Part shown: positions 1 to 8,421 of the stretch, in pieces
Position numbering within the stretch: the first letter of the stretch is position 1
Layout: each line of letters begins with the position of its first letter
Source: Micromonospora sp. Llam0
GTDB taxonomy: Bacteria; Actinomycetota; Actinomycetes; Mycobacteriales; Micromonosporaceae
Assembly: GCF_003751085.1 (NCBI RefSeq)
Contig: NZ_RJJY01000001.1
Coordinates: forward strand, 1,364,001 to 1,428,000
DNA length: 64,000 bases
Direction of reading: 5' to 3'
Made by a program: the position numbers and the translations under genes
Notes under the pieces: generated by a model
Told to the model about the DNA's origin: nothing
Database searches by the model: none
The model's input: only the letters and a program-made list of their open reading frames with translations

Positions 1-179
1 ATCGGCTGGGAAATTGTTGTACGAGGTCCGCTCCGTATCCAATCGGAGATCATCGCTGCCGTCGCGGCCTGGGTGGGGCCGGCGGGTGTGCCCCGGCGGT
101 CCCGCGTGTCGCGGCGGCTAGGCTCGACGCGGAGACGATTCCGGCGGCCCGCGCGGGCCGGCCGACGGAGAGGAGAGGC
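1..179 (+). promoter_or_regulatory. Upstream region of the MBL hydrolase, candidate -10 at 119-124
   Basis: No gene is supported here. A TAGGCT hexamer at 119-124 resembles an actinobacterial -10 element and lies about 55 bases before the GTG start at 180. No convincing -35 is visible. A GGAGAGGAG purine run just before the start would serve as ribosome binding site. The first bases may hold the tail of an upstream unit outside the window. Confidence 0.35.
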
Positions 180-896
180 GTGCTCATCACCGGCTTTCCG
201 GCGCAGGCGTTCGGCACCAACTGCTACGTGGTGGCCGCCGGGCCGGGCGAGCAGTGCGTCGTCGTCGACCCCGGCATCGGGGTGCTCGACCAGCTGGACC
301 AGGCGCTGGCCGAGCACCGGCTGCATCCGGCGGCGGTGCTGCTCACCCACGGCCATCTCGACCACACCTTCTCGGTGGCGCCGGTCTGCGGGGCGCGCGG
401 CATCACCGCGTACGTGCATCCCGGCGACCGGGAGATGCTGGCCGACCCGGCGAAGGGTCTGTCGACGGATCTGGCCGCGATGTTCGGCGGTCGGCTGCCG
501 TACAGCGAACCGGACGACGTGGCCGAGCTGACCGACGGCGCCACGCTGCTGCTCGCCGGGTTGGAGATCACCGTCGACCACGCCCCCGGCCACACCGGCG
601 GCTCGGTGCTGTTCCGGCTGCCCGGCGCCGGCTCGCCCTGGGAGGCCGAGCAGGTCTGCCTCTCCGGCGACGTGCTGTTCGCCGGCTCGATCGGCCGCAC
701 GGACCTGCCCGGTGGCAGCCTGCCGACGATGATGACCAGCCTGCGGGACAAGGTCCTGCCGCTGGCCGACGACACCGTGGTGCTGCCCGGCCACGGCCCG
801 GCCACCACCATCGGCCGGGAGCGCGCCAGCAACCCTTATCTGCACGAGGCCGCCGGCAGCGGCACCGCCGCGCCGGCCCGACGTACCGGACTGTGA
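180..896 (+). CDS. MBL-fold metallo-hydrolase (glyoxalase II-like)
   Basis: A 238-residue cytoplasmic hydrolase of the metallo-beta-lactamase fold, with the T-H-G-H-L-D-H zinc-binding signature at residues 56-62, a later G-H-T-G histidine near residue 137, and an S-G-D-x-L-F metal-bridging aspartate. These are the ligands expected of a glyoxalase II-type dinuclear centre. Start is GTG, chosen because a strong GGAGAGGAG ribosome binding site precedes it. It lies 10 bases upstream of hisS and is probably co-transcribed. The same hydrolase-hisS order is conserved in actinobacteria (for example next to hisS in mycobacteria, from recall). The physiological substrate is not known; S-lactoylglutathione is unlikely because actinobacteria use mycothiol. 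Confidence 0.88.
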   Translation: MLITGFPAQAFGTNCYVVAAGPGEQCVVVDPGIGVLDQLDQALAEHRLHPAAVLLTHGHLDHTFSVAPVCGARGITAYVHPGDREMLADPAKGLSTDLAAMFGGRLPYSEPDDVAELTDGATLLLAGLEITVDHAPGHTGGSVLFRLPGAGSPWEAEQVCLSGDVLFAGSIGRTDLPGGSLPTMMTSLRDKVLPLADDTVVLPGHGPATTIGRERASNPYLHEAAGSGTAAPARRTGL

Positions 897-906
897 CAAG
901 GACACC

Positions 907-2241
907 GTGATGAGCAAGCCCAGGCCGATCTCCGGCTTCCCGGAGTGGTCGCCGCCACAGCGGATGATCGAGCAGTACGTGATCGACCGGCTGCGGCACA
1001 CCTTCGAGCTGTACGGGTTCGCGCCGCTGGAGACCCGCGCGGTGGAGCCGTTGGACCAGCTGCTGCGCAAGGGGGAGACCTCGAAGGAGGTCTACCTGCT
1101 GCGCCGGCTGCAGGCCGATCCGGACACGCAGACCGGTGACGACGCCCTCGGGCTGCACTTCGACCTGACCGTGCCGTTCGCCCGCTACGTGCTGGAGAAC
1201 GCCGGCAAGTTGCAGTTCCCGTTCCGCCGCTACCAGATCCAGAAGGTGTGGCGCGGCGAACGGCCGCAGGAAGGCCGCTACCGCGAGTTCCTGCAGGCCG
1301 ACATCGACATCGTCGACCGCGACGAGCTGGCCCCGCACCACGAGGCCGAGCTCCCGTTGATCATCGGTGACGCGCTGGCCAGTCTGCCGATCCCGCCGGT
1401 GCGGATCCAGGTCAACAACCGCAAGGTCTGCGAAGGTTTCTACCGGGGGATCGGGTTGACCGATCCGGACGCCGCGCTGCGGGCGATCGACCGGCTGGAC
1501 CGGTTCGGCCCGCAGCGGGTGGCCGAGCTGCTGATGAGCACGGCCGGCGCCAGTGAGAGCCAGGCGAAGGCCTGTCTGTCGTTGGCGGAGATCTCCGCGC
1601 CGGACGCCTCGATCGACGACGCGGTACGCGGCCTCGGCGTCGAGCACCCGTTGCTCGACGAAGGGCTGGCAGAGCTGGTCGCGGTGCTGCAGACCGCCGC
1701 CGCGCACTCGCCCGGCCTGTGCGTCGCCGACCTGCGCATCGCCCGCGGTCTCGACTACTACACCGGCACGGTCTACGAGACCCAACTGCAGGGGTACGAG
1801 CGGTTCGGTTCGATCTGCTCGGGCGGCCGCTACGACGATCTCGCCTCGGCCGGGGCGGACCGGTTCCCGGGCGTGGGCATCTCGATCGGCGTGTCCCGGC
1901 TGCTGGGCCTGCTGTTCGGCGCCGACGCGTTGTCGGTCTCCCGGCCGGTGCCGACCTGTGTGCTGGTGGCGTTGCCGGCCGAGGCCGACCGGCCGGCCGG
2001 CAACCGGGTGGCCGACACGCTGCGTCGGCGGGGGATCGCCACCGAGGTGTCGCCGTCGGCGGCCAAGTTCGGCAAGCAGATCCGGTACGCGCAGCGCCGT
2101 GACATCCCGTACGTCTGGTTCCTCGGGGTCGACGGTGAGTCGGACAGCGTCAAGGACATCCGCTCGGGGGACCAGGTGTCGGCGGCCGCGGACGCCTGGT
2201 CACCGCCGTCGGCGGACCTCCAGCCGACGGTGACCGGCTGA
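907..2241 (+). CDS. hisS: Histidine--tRNA ligase
   Basis: Class II aminoacyl-tRNA synthetase that charges tRNA-His. The 444-residue product is in the normal size range. It shows the motif 2 region (F-R-R-Y-Q-I-Q-K-V-W-R-G-E near residue 107), the HisRS-specific histidine motif L-D-Y-Y-T-G-T-V-Y near residue 280 and the motif 3 stretch G-I-G-V-S-R near 325, followed by a C-terminal anticodon-binding domain. Two adjacent starts are possible, GTG at 907 or ATG at 910; AAGGA a few bases upstream serves either. Expected to act as a homodimer in the cytoplasm. Its stop is followed at once by a short tandem repeat (2230-2286). Confidence 0.97.
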   Translation: MMSKPRPISGFPEWSPPQRMIEQYVIDRLRHTFELYGFAPLETRAVEPLDQLLRKGETSKEVYLLRRLQADPDTQTGDDALGLHFDLTVPFARYVLENAGKLQFPFRRYQIQKVWRGERPQEGRYREFLQADIDIVDRDELAPHHEAELPLIIGDALASLPIPPVRIQVNNRKVCEGFYRGIGLTDPDAALRAIDRLDRFGPQRVAELLMSTAGASESQAKACLSLAEISAPDASIDDAVRGLGVEHPLLDEGLAELVAVLQTAAAHSPGLCVADLRIARGLDYYTGTVYETQLQGYERFGSICSGGRYDDLASAGADRFPGVGISIGVSRLLGLLFGADALSVSRPVPTCVLVALPAEADRPAGNRVADTLRRRGIATEVSPSAAKFGKQIRYAQRRDIPYVWFLGVDGESDSVKDIRSGDQVSAAADAWSPPSADLQPTVTG

Positions 2242-2286
2242 CAGTGACCCGGCTGACAGTGACCCGGCCGATGGTGACCTGGCTGG
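2230..2286. repeat. Four imperfect 13-15 bp tandem repeats over the hisS stop
   Basis: Units beginning GTGACC(C)GGCTGACA start at 2230, 2244, 2259 and 2274. The first overlaps the last codons and stop of hisS; the rest are non-coding. Later units have drifted (CCGATG, CTGG). It looks like duplication of the gene's 3' end, similar in style to repeats at 19483 and 35126. No function is evident. Confidence 0.75.
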
Positions 2287-2354
2287 TCGACATAGCGGAC
2301 ATACGGCGGCGATAGCCGCAAGATCATCTGGGAAAGTGGCGGTGCGGCCCGACT

Positions 2355-2391
2355 TAACCTACGGTTGCGTAAGTTACGCTGTCGTAGGTTA
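2355..2391. promoter_or_regulatory. Nested concentric palindrome upstream of the desaturase gene (likely operator)
   Basis: Outer arms TAACCTACG (2355-2363) and CGTAGGTTA (2383-2391) are perfect inverted repeats. Inside them GCGTAA (2367-2372) and TTACGC (2374-2379) form a second perfect pair, and both are centred on base 2373. The site lies 20 bases before the start codon. TTGCGT (2365-2370) and TAGGTT (2386-2391) could be -35 and -10, so a bound repressor would block the promoter. Such palindromes before desaturase genes are usually bound by TetR-type lipid regulators (family knowledge); the regulator is not identified here. Confidence 0.7.
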
Positions 2392-2411
2392 CCCCGGTAG
2401 GGAGAACGTCG

Positions 2412-3353
2412 TTGACCGTCGCCGCCACCACCCCGATGTCCCAGACCGCGCTGCTCGTCGAGCTCGAACCGGTGGTCGCCGAGAACCTTGACCGGCACCT
2501 CGGCCTGGCCAAGGAGTGGTTCCCGCACGAGTACGTGCCGTGGAGCGACGGGCGGACCTTCGACGGCCTGCTCGGCGGCGAACCGTGGTCGCCGGAGGAC
2601 ACGCAGATCCCGGACGTCGCCCGTACCGCGCTGATCGTCAACCTGCTCACCGAGGACAACCTGCCCTCGTACCACCGCGAGATCGCCACCCTGTTCGGTC
2701 GTGACGGCGCCTGGGGCACCTGGGTGCACCGGTGGACCGCCGAGGAGGGCCGGCACGGCACCGCCATCCGGGACTACCTCACCGTCACCCGGGCGGTGGA
2801 TCCGGTCGCGCTGGAGCGGGCCCGGATGGTGCACATGTCCAACGGGTACGCCAACCAGCACGACGACGAGGTGCTGCACTCGCTGGCGTACGTGTCGTTC
2901 CAGGAGCTGGCCACCCGGATCTCGCACCGCAACACCGGTCGGGCCACCGGTGACCCGCTCTGCGAGCGGTTGCTGTCCCGGGTCGCCGCCGACGAGAACC
3001 TGCACATGATGTTCTACCGCAACCTGCTCGGCGCGGCGTTCGAGCTGGCGCCGAGCCAGGCGATGCGGGCGGTGGCGGATGTGGTCGCCGACTTCCAGAT
3101 GCCGGGCGTGGGCATCGAGGGCTTCGCCCGCAAGTCGGTGGCGATCGCCATGGCCGGCATCTACGACCTGCGTCAGCACCACGACGAGGTGCTCGCGCCG
3201 GTGCTGCGCCAGTGGGACATCTGGAACGTCACCGGGCTGGACGCCGACGGCGAGGCGGCCCGGGACCAGATCGCCGCCCAGATGAACCAACTGGACACCG
3301 CCGCGTCCCGGTTCGAGACCCGGCGGGAGGAGCGGCGCGCCCGCGGCCGGTGA
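2412..3353 (+). CDS. Acyl-ACP desaturase (ferritin-like, DesA family)
   Basis: A 313-residue soluble fatty-acid desaturase of the ferritin-like di-iron class, which puts a cis double bond into acyl-ACP. The iron ligands are visible as E-E-x-x-H (E-E-G-R-H-G near residue 115) and D-E-N-L-H-M near 198, with another carboxylate on a neighbouring helix. The N-terminal W-F-P-H-E-Y-V-P-W segment is typical of actinobacterial DesA proteins. The start is TTG at 2412, backed by GGTAGGGAGAA 6-16 bases upstream; ATG at 2436 is a weaker alternative. It is a single-gene unit with a nested palindromic operator in front and a strong terminator behind. Likely role: membrane fluidity. Confidence 0.9.
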   Translation: MTVAATTPMSQTALLVELEPVVAENLDRHLGLAKEWFPHEYVPWSDGRTFDGLLGGEPWSPEDTQIPDVARTALIVNLLTEDNLPSYHREIATLFGRDGAWGTWVHRWTAEEGRHGTAIRDYLTVTRAVDPVALERARMVHMSNGYANQHDDEVLHSLAYVSFQELATRISHRNTGRATGDPLCERLLSRVAADENLHMMFYRNLLGAAFELAPSQAMRAVADVVADFQMPGVGIEGFARKSVAIAMAGIYDLRQHHDEVLAPVLRQWDIWNVTGLDADGEAARDQIAAQMNQLDTAASRFETRREERRARGR

Positions 3354-3388
3354 GTGCTGTCGCGGCACTTTGCGAACGATGAGGTACG

Positions 3389-3416
3389 GGTCCCGTGGCT
3401 GGTCGGCCACGGGACC
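3389..3416 (+). terminator. Terminator after the desaturase gene
   Basis: GGTCCCGTGGC (3389-3399) and GCCACGGGACC (3406-3416) form a perfect 11-bp stem with a 6-base loop, followed by TTCGTCGTG with only a weak T content. It separates the desaturase unit from the urea-transport operon. Confidence 0.88.
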
Positions 3417-3494
3417 TTCGTCGTGTGTGGTCCGTCCACGGTGTCCGTCCGGTCTGTCGACCGCACAGCCGTTCAGGTTCGTTGTGAGACGGGC

Positions 3495-3531
3495 TTAACG
3501 CGTTGGAAATCGATGGGTCGAGATTTATGAA
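3495..3531 (+). promoter_or_regulatory. Candidate urtA promoter with GlnR-like box
   Basis: TTAAC (3495-3499), six bases, then GAAAT (3506-3510) matches the GTnAC-n6-GaAAC half-site pattern of the actinobacterial nitrogen regulator GlnR. A promoter is readable across it: -35 TTGGAA (3503-3508), 17-base spacer, -10 TATGAA (3526-3531). A second box further on (GTCGA at 3517-3521, GAAAC at 3529-3533) is off by one base in spacing. A GTAAC-n6-GAAAT box also precedes ureA, which supports a shared regulator. Confidence 0.55.
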
Positions 3532-3584
3532 ACCCGGCGTCCCTACGTTTCGTGGCACCACGACTTCGGCTGAAGGGGAGTTGG

Positions 3585-4811
3585 ATGCCACGACGCTTCC
3601 GGGGCGGCCTCGCCGCACTCTGTATATTGTCGACATTGGTTGCCGCGACCGCCTGCGCAGAGGACCCCACGTCCTCGGCCGGTGGCGGCGGTGACTCCGA
3701 CACCATCAAGGTCGGTATCCTGCACTCGCTGAGCGGCACCATGGCGATCAGCGAGGTCACCGTACGCGACGCAGAGTTGCTCGCGATCGAGGAGATCAAC
3801 GCCGCCGGTGGCGTGCTGGGCAAGCAGATCGAACCCGTCGTCGAGGACGGCGCGTCGGACTGGCCCACCTTCGCCGAGAAGGCGCAGAAGCTCATATCCC
3901 AGGACAAGGTCGCCACCGTCTTCGGCGGCTGGACGTCGGCCAGCCGCAAGGCGATGCTGCCGGTCTTCGAACGCAACAAGGCACTGCTGTGGTACCCGGT
4001 GCAGTACGAAGGGCTGGAGAGCTCCGAGTACATCTTCTACACCGGGGCCACCACCAACCAGCAGATCGTCCCGGCCCTGGACTACCTCGCCGAGCAGGGC
4101 CACCAGACGATCTTCCTGGTCGGCAGCGACTACGTCTTCCCGCGTACCGCCAACAAGATCATCACCGCGTACGCCGAGGCCAACGGCATGCAGATCGTCG
4201 GCGAGGAGTACACCCCGCTGGGCCACACCGAATACAGCACCGTGGTCAACAAGCTGCAGCAGGCCCAGCCCGACGCGGTGTTCAACACCCTCAACGGCGA
4301 CAGCAACGTCGCCTTCTTCAAGCAGCTGACCAGTGTCGGCGTCACCGCCGAGACGATGCCGACCGTGTCGGTCAGCGTCGCCGAGGAGGAAGTCGTCGGC
4401 ATCGGCCCGGACAACGTCGCCGGCCACCTGGTGGCCTGGAACTACTACCAGACCACCGAAGGCGAGCGGAACACCGCCTTCGTCGAGGCGTTCAAGGCCA
4501 AGTACGGGGCGGAGAAGGTCACCTCCGACCCGATGGAGGCCGGCTACAACGCGGTCTACCTGTGGGCGGCGGCGGTCGAGGCGGCCGGCAGCACCGACGT
4601 CGAGGCGGTCAAGGAGGCCGCCGGCGGGATCAGCATCGAGGCCCCCGAAGGCACGGTCACCATCGACGGCGACAACCAGCACGTCTACAAGACAGCCAGG
4701 ATCGGCGTGGTGCAGCCCGACGGCCAGATCCAGGAGGTGTGGAACTCCGGCGAACCGATCAAGCCGGACCCGTACCTGACCGGCTACGACTGGGCCGAAG
4801 GCCTGTCGTAA
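3585..4811 (+). CDS. urtA: Urea ABC transporter, substrate-binding lipoprotein
   Basis: A 408-residue extracytoplasmic binding protein that captures urea for the UrtBCDE importer. It has a lipoprotein signal peptide (two arginines, hydrophobic run, A-A-T-A-C lipobox with Cys near residue 25) and the branched-chain-amino-acid-type periplasmic fold. UrtA-typical segments are [22 protein letters not shown] and [11 protein letters not shown]. The ATG at 3585 is chosen over an in-frame upstream start at 3552 because AAGGGGAG lies 4-12 bases before it and the signal peptide then begins correctly. First gene of the operon urtABCDE, with a GlnR-like promoter. Confidence 0.93.
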   Translation: MPRRFRGGLAALCILSTLVAATACAEDPTSSAGGGGDSDTIKVGILHSLSGTMAISEVTVRDAELLAIEEINAAGGVLGKQIEPVVEDGASDWPTFAEKAQKLISQDKVATVFGGWTSASRKAMLPVFERNKALLWYPVQYEGLESSEYIFYTGATTNQQIVPALDYLAEQGHQTIFLVGSDYVFPRTANKIITAYAEANGMQIVGEEYTPLGHTEYSTVVNKLQQAQPDAVFNTLNGDSNVAFFKQLTSVGVTAETMPTVSVSVAEEEVVGIGPDNVAGHLVAWNYYQTTEGERNTAFVEAFKAKYGAEKVTSDPMEAGYNAVYLWAAAVEAAGSTDVEAVKEAAGGISIEAPEGTVTIDGDNQHVYKTARIGVVQPDGQIQEVWNSGEPIKPDPYLTGYDWAEGLS

Positions 4812-4844
4812 CAGGCCGATAGCAAGCGGAGGGAGGTGCCCGCC

Positions 4845-5720
4845 ATGGCGGTACTCAACCAACTGGTCATCGGCGCGAGCATCGGAGCGGTGCTGCTCCT
4901 GATCGCGCTGGGACTGACGTTCACCTTCGGACAGATGGGCGTCATCAACATGGCCCACGGGGAGTTCATCCTGGCGGGCGCCTACACCGCGTACATGATG
5001 CAGGGGCTGGTCGGGGCGCAGGCCGTCCCGGCCGCCCTGCCGGTCGCGTTCCTCATCGCCGGCACCATGGGCCTGATCCTGGAACGACTGGTGATCCGGC
5101 GGTTCTACGGTCGGCCGCTGGACACCCTGCTGCTCACCTTCGGCGTCAGCCTGATCCTGCAGCAGCTGGCCCGGGACATCTTCGGTGCGCCGAACGTGCA
5201 GGTCACCGCGCCCGGCTGGCTCACCGGCGGGATCGACGTGGCCGGCATACAGCTGCCGTACAACCGGATCTTCATCATGGCCCTCGCGGTCGGCTGCGTG
5301 GTGGCGATCTCCCTCTACCTGAGCAAACTGTCCTACGGCCGGCGGATGCGGGCGGTGATGCAGAACCGGGAGCTGGCGGCGGTGACCGGGGTGGCCACCC
5401 AGCGGGTCGACCAGCTCACCTTCTTCATCGGCTCCGGCCTGGCCGGCGTCGCCGGGGTGGCGCTGACCCTGATCGGCCCGGTCGGGCCGTCGCTGGGCAC
5501 CTACTACATCGTGGACGCGTTCCTCGTCGTCGTCGCCGGGGGGCTCGGACAACTACGCGGGGCGGTGATCGCGGCGGTCGCCCTCGGCGTGATCAACAGC
5601 TTCGTCGAATTCTGGACCGATGCGAGCCTGGCCAAGGTGGTGGTCTTCGCGGTGATCGTGGCCTTCCTCCAGTTCCGTCCGCAGGGCATGTTCGTCCTCC
5701 GTTCCCGGGCGCTGACATGA
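4845..5720 (+). CDS. urtB: Urea ABC transporter, permease UrtB
   Basis: A 291-residue LivH-type inner-membrane permease with about eight hydrophobic helices. The early segment G-L-T-F-T-F-G-Q-M-G-V-I-N-M-A-H-G-E-F is a hallmark of UrtB/LivH proteins. The ATG at 4845 is preferred over an in-frame GTG at 4836, because the GGAGGGAGG ribosome binding site (4828-4836) would overlap that GTG. It would pair with UrtC to form the channel for urea. The last four bases overlap the start of urtC (ATGA). Confidence 0.93.
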   Translation: MAVLNQLVIGASIGAVLLLIALGLTFTFGQMGVINMAHGEFILAGAYTAYMMQGLVGAQAVPAALPVAFLIAGTMGLILERLVIRRFYGRPLDTLLLTFGVSLILQQLARDIFGAPNVQVTAPGWLTGGIDVAGIQLPYNRIFIMALAVGCVVAISLYLSKLSYGRRMRAVMQNRELAAVTGVATQRVDQLTFFIGSGLAGVAGVALTLIGPVGPSLGTYYIVDAFLVVVAGGLGQLRGAVIAAVALGVINSFVEFWTDASLAKVVVFAVIVAFLQFRPQGMFVLRSRALT

Positions 5721-6886
5721 GCGCCGCCCGGACGACCGCCCGCTGGCCCGGACCGGTCGGCTTCGTCGCCGTCGGCGTGCTGCTGCTGGTCGTGGCACCG
5801 CTGGTGCTCAGCCCGTTCCGGCTCGACCTGCTGGCCAAGTACCTCTGCTACGCGATCGTGGCGGTCGGCATCTACCTGGCCTGGGGGCGCGGCGGCATGC
5901 TGACCCTCGGCCAGGGCGTGTTCTTCGGCCTCGGCGGCTACGCGATGGGCATGCACCTCAAACTCACCGACGCCGGTGAGGGCAACCTGCCTGACTTCAT
6001 GGTGTGGAGCGGCGTGGAGACCCTGCCGGCCATCTGGGGGCCGTTCCGCAATCCGGCGTTCGCCCTGGTCATGGTGGTGGTGCTGCCCACCGTGGTGGCG
6101 CTGATCCTGGGCACCCTGGTGTTCCGCCAGCGGGTCCGGGGCGCCTACTTCGCCGTACTGTCCCAGGCCCTGGCCGCCGCGTTCGTGATCCTGCTGGTCG
6201 GCCAGCAGGGCCTCACCGGCGGCACCAACGGTCTGACCAACGTGCAGTTCTTCTTCGGCCTCGACCTGTACGACCCGACGCAGAAGCGGATCGTCTACTA
6301 CGTCGCCGTCGGCGTGCTCGGCCTGGTGTTTCTCGCCGCCTGGCAGCTCACCCACAGCCGGTTCGGCAAACTGCTGGTCGCCATCCGCGACGGCGAGGAC
6401 CGGGTCCGCTTCCTCGGCTACGACCCGGCCGTGGTGAAGACCATCGTGTACGCGCTGTCGGCGGCCATGGCCGGGATCGCCGGCGCGCTGTTCGTGCCGG
6501 TGGTCGGCATCCTCGGCCCGGCCGACCTCGGCGTCGTGCCGTCCATCGAGATGCTGGTCGCGGTCGCCATCGGCGGGCGCTTCTCGCTGGTCGGCGCGGT
6601 CGGCGGGGCGATCCTGTTCAACTACGGCAGCACGGTGCTCAGCGAACAGTGGCCGTCCGGCTGGCTCTACCTGCTCGGTGGCCTGTTCATCGCGGTGATG
6701 ATGTGGGCGCCGCGCGGCCTCGCCGGGCTGCTCGCCGACGGCTGGGCGGCGGTACGGCACCGCTGGCCGGGCCGCGCCGGACCGACCGCACCGGTCTCCC
6801 CGGCGGCCACCACGGACGGCGCGGCCACCGACGCCGCCGGGCGGCCGGCCGAGACCAGCGTCGGGGTCGGAGGTGTGAAACCGTGA
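5717..6886 (+). CDS. urtC: Urea ABC transporter, permease UrtC
   Basis: A 389-residue LivM-type permease with about nine transmembrane helices and a charged Ala/Thr-rich C-terminal tail of about 40 residues. The segment Y-L-A-W-G-R-G-G-M-L-T-L-G-Q-G-V-F-F-G is characteristic of UrtC. The start overlaps the urtB stop as ATGA and the end overlaps urtD as GTGA, so translation of all three is probably coupled. It is expected to form the heteromeric membrane pore with UrtB. Confidence 0.93.
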   Translation: MSAARTTARWPGPVGFVAVGVLLLVVAPLVLSPFRLDLLAKYLCYAIVAVGIYLAWGRGGMLTLGQGVFFGLGGYAMGMHLKLTDAGEGNLPDFMVWSGVETLPAIWGPFRNPAFALVMVVVLPTVVALILGTLVFRQRVRGAYFAVLSQALAAAFVILLVGQQGLTGGTNGLTNVQFFFGLDLYDPTQKRIVYYVAVGVLGLVFLAAWQLTHSRFGKLLVAIRDGEDRVRFLGYDPAVVKTIVYALSAAMAGIAGALFVPVVGILGPADLGVVPSIEMLVAVAIGGRFSLVGAVGGAILFNYGSTVLSEQWPSGWLYLLGGLFIAVMMWAPRGLAGLLADGWAAVRHRWPGRAGPTAPVSPAATTDGAATDAAGRPAETSVGVGGVKP

Positions 6887-7704
6887 GCGGCAAACTGGAG
6901 GTACGCGGCCTTGACGTCGTCTTCGACGGCTTCCAGGCGATCAGCGACCTCGACCTGACCGTCGAGCCGGGGGAGCTGCGCTTCCTGATCGGTCCCAACG
7001 GTGCCGGCAAGACCACCCTGATCGACGTGGTCACCGGCCGGACCCGGCCGGCGTCCGGGTCGGTGCGGTTCAACGGCCAGGAGCTGGTCGGCCGCCGCGA
7101 GCACCGGATCGTCCGGCTCGGCATCGGCCGGACCTTCCAGACGTCGGTGGTCTTCGAGCAGCTCACCGTGCTGGAGAACCTCGACCTGGCGGCCAGTTTC
7201 CGCCGGCGGATGGTCGGCCTGCTGCGTCGCCGACGTGGGGTCTCCGACCAGGTGTCCCGGGCGCTGGACACCACCGGCCTGGCCGACCTGGCGTACCGGC
7301 CGGCCGGGGTGCTCTCCCACGGGCAGCGCCAGTGGCTGGAGATCGGCATGCTGATCGTGCAGCAGCCCAGTCTGCTGCTGCTCGACGAGCCGGTGGCCGG
7401 GATGAGCCGCAGCGAACGGGACCGTACCGGTGAGCTGTTGCGCGAGGTCGCCAAGGACCACACGGTGATGGTGATCGAGCACGACATGGAGTTCCTGCGC
7501 CGGTTCGCCAGCACCGTCACCGTGCTGCACGAGGGCCGGCTGCTCTGCGAGGGCACCGTCGCCCAGGTGCAGGCCGACCCGCGCGTGCAGCAGGTCTACC
7601 TGGGGCGCTCCGGTGAGGACGGCGCCGAACCCGCCGTACCGTCGGCTGTTTCCACACCGGCGGCCGCTGCCGGACCGTCAGCCGCTCAGGAGGCGTCGTC
7701 GTGA
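6883..7704 (+). CDS. urtD: Urea ABC transporter, ATP-binding protein UrtD
   Basis: A 273-residue LivG-type ATPase that powers urea import. It shows the Walker A G-P-N-G-A-G-K-T, an ABC signature region L-S-H-G-Q-R-Q-W-L-E-I (the signature serine is in L-S-H-G-Q) and Walker B L-L-L-L-D-E-P. L-S-H-G-Q with W-L-E-I is typical of UrtD. The reading frame is open far upstream, but that part is a shadow of urtC. The GTG at 6883 is the true start: GGAGG at 6869-6873 and a GTGA overlap with urtC support it. The C-terminal 30 residues are Ala/Pro-rich and probably disordered. Confidence 0.93.
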   Translation: MSGKLEVRGLDVVFDGFQAISDLDLTVEPGELRFLIGPNGAGKTTLIDVVTGRTRPASGSVRFNGQELVGRREHRIVRLGIGRTFQTSVVFEQLTVLENLDLAASFRRRMVGLLRRRRGVSDQVSRALDTTGLADLAYRPAGVLSHGQRQWLEIGMLIVQQPSLLLLDEPVAGMSRSERDRTGELLREVAKDHTVMVIEHDMEFLRRFASTVTVLHEGRLLCEGTVAQVQADPRVQQVYLGRSGEDGAEPAVPSAVSTPAAAAGPSAAQEASS

Positions 7705-8402
7705 GTGCCATGTTGACCGTCGAAGGCCTCGACGTCTCCTACGGCCGGGCCCAGGTGCTGTTCGGGGTCGACCTGCAGGCCCCGGCCGGGTCGCTGGTCT
7801 GCGTGATGGGCCGCAACGGGGTCGGCAAGACCACGCTGCTGAAGGCGATCACCGGGGTGCTGCCGGTGCGGTCCGGCCGGGTGACCTTCGAAGGCCGCGA
7901 CATCACCAAGCTGCGTACCCATGAGCGGGTCCGGCTCGGTCTCGGCTACGTCCCGCAGGGCCACGAGACGTTCCCGCAGCTGACCGTCGCCGAGAACCTG
8001 CAGGTGGCGGTCGAGGCGGCGCGGACCGACAAGGCTGCGGTCGACGAGGCGCTGGACCTGTTCCCGGCGCTGCGCGGGCTGCTGCGCCGCCGGGCCGGGT
8101 TCCTTTCCGGCGGCCAGCAGCAGCAGTTGGCGATCGCCCGCGCCCTGGTCACCCGGCCGAAGATGCTGCTGCTCGACGAGCCGACCGAAGGCATCCAGCC
8201 GTCGATCATCATCGAGATCGAGGAGGCGATCGAACGGCTGCACACCGAGGCCGGGCTGGCGATCCTGCTGGTCGAGCAGTATCTCGAACTGGCGCTGCGG
8301 CTGGCCGACCGGTTCGTCATCCTCGACGCCGGCGAGGTGGTCCGGGCCGGCGACAAGGAGGACCTGCGCGACGAGTCGGTCCGTCAACTGCTGTCGGTGT
8401 GA
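7701..8402 (+). CDS. urtE: Urea ABC transporter, ATP-binding protein UrtE
   Basis: A 233-residue LivF-type ATPase, last gene of urtABCDE. Walker A is G-R-N-G-V-G-K-T, the signature L-S-G-G-Q-Q-Q-Q-L-A-I-A-R and Walker B M-L-L-L-D-E-P-T-E-G-I-Q-P; the E-G-I-Q-P extension is typical of UrtE. GTG start overlaps the urtD stop (GTGA), with AGGAGG upstream. It works with UrtD at the cytoplasmic face of UrtBC. The operon ends about 20 bases before a convergent thioesterase gene. Confidence 0.93.
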   Translation: MSAMLTVEGLDVSYGRAQVLFGVDLQAPAGSLVCVMGRNGVGKTTLLKAITGVLPVRSGRVTFEGRDITKLRTHERVRLGLGYVPQGHETFPQLTVAENLQVAVEAARTDKAAVDEALDLFPALRGLLRRRAGFLSGGQQQQLAIARALVTRPKMLLLDEPTEGIQPSIIIEIEEAIERLHTEAGLAILLVEQYLELALRLADRFVILDAGEVVRAGDKEDLRDESVRQLLSV

Positions 8403-8421
8403 TCCGGCCGGCTGGGCGGTC

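Noticed and set aside
568..1785. 405-residue minus-strand frame
   Set aside because: Antisense to hisS and the MBL gene; composition is a shadow, no family motif.
3543..5552. 669-residue minus-strand frame
   Set aside because: Antisense to urtA and urtB; no ribosome binding site or motif.
6004..6882. Open frame continuous with urtD
   Set aside because: Shadow of urtC; ribosome binding site and GTGA overlap place the urtD start at 6883.
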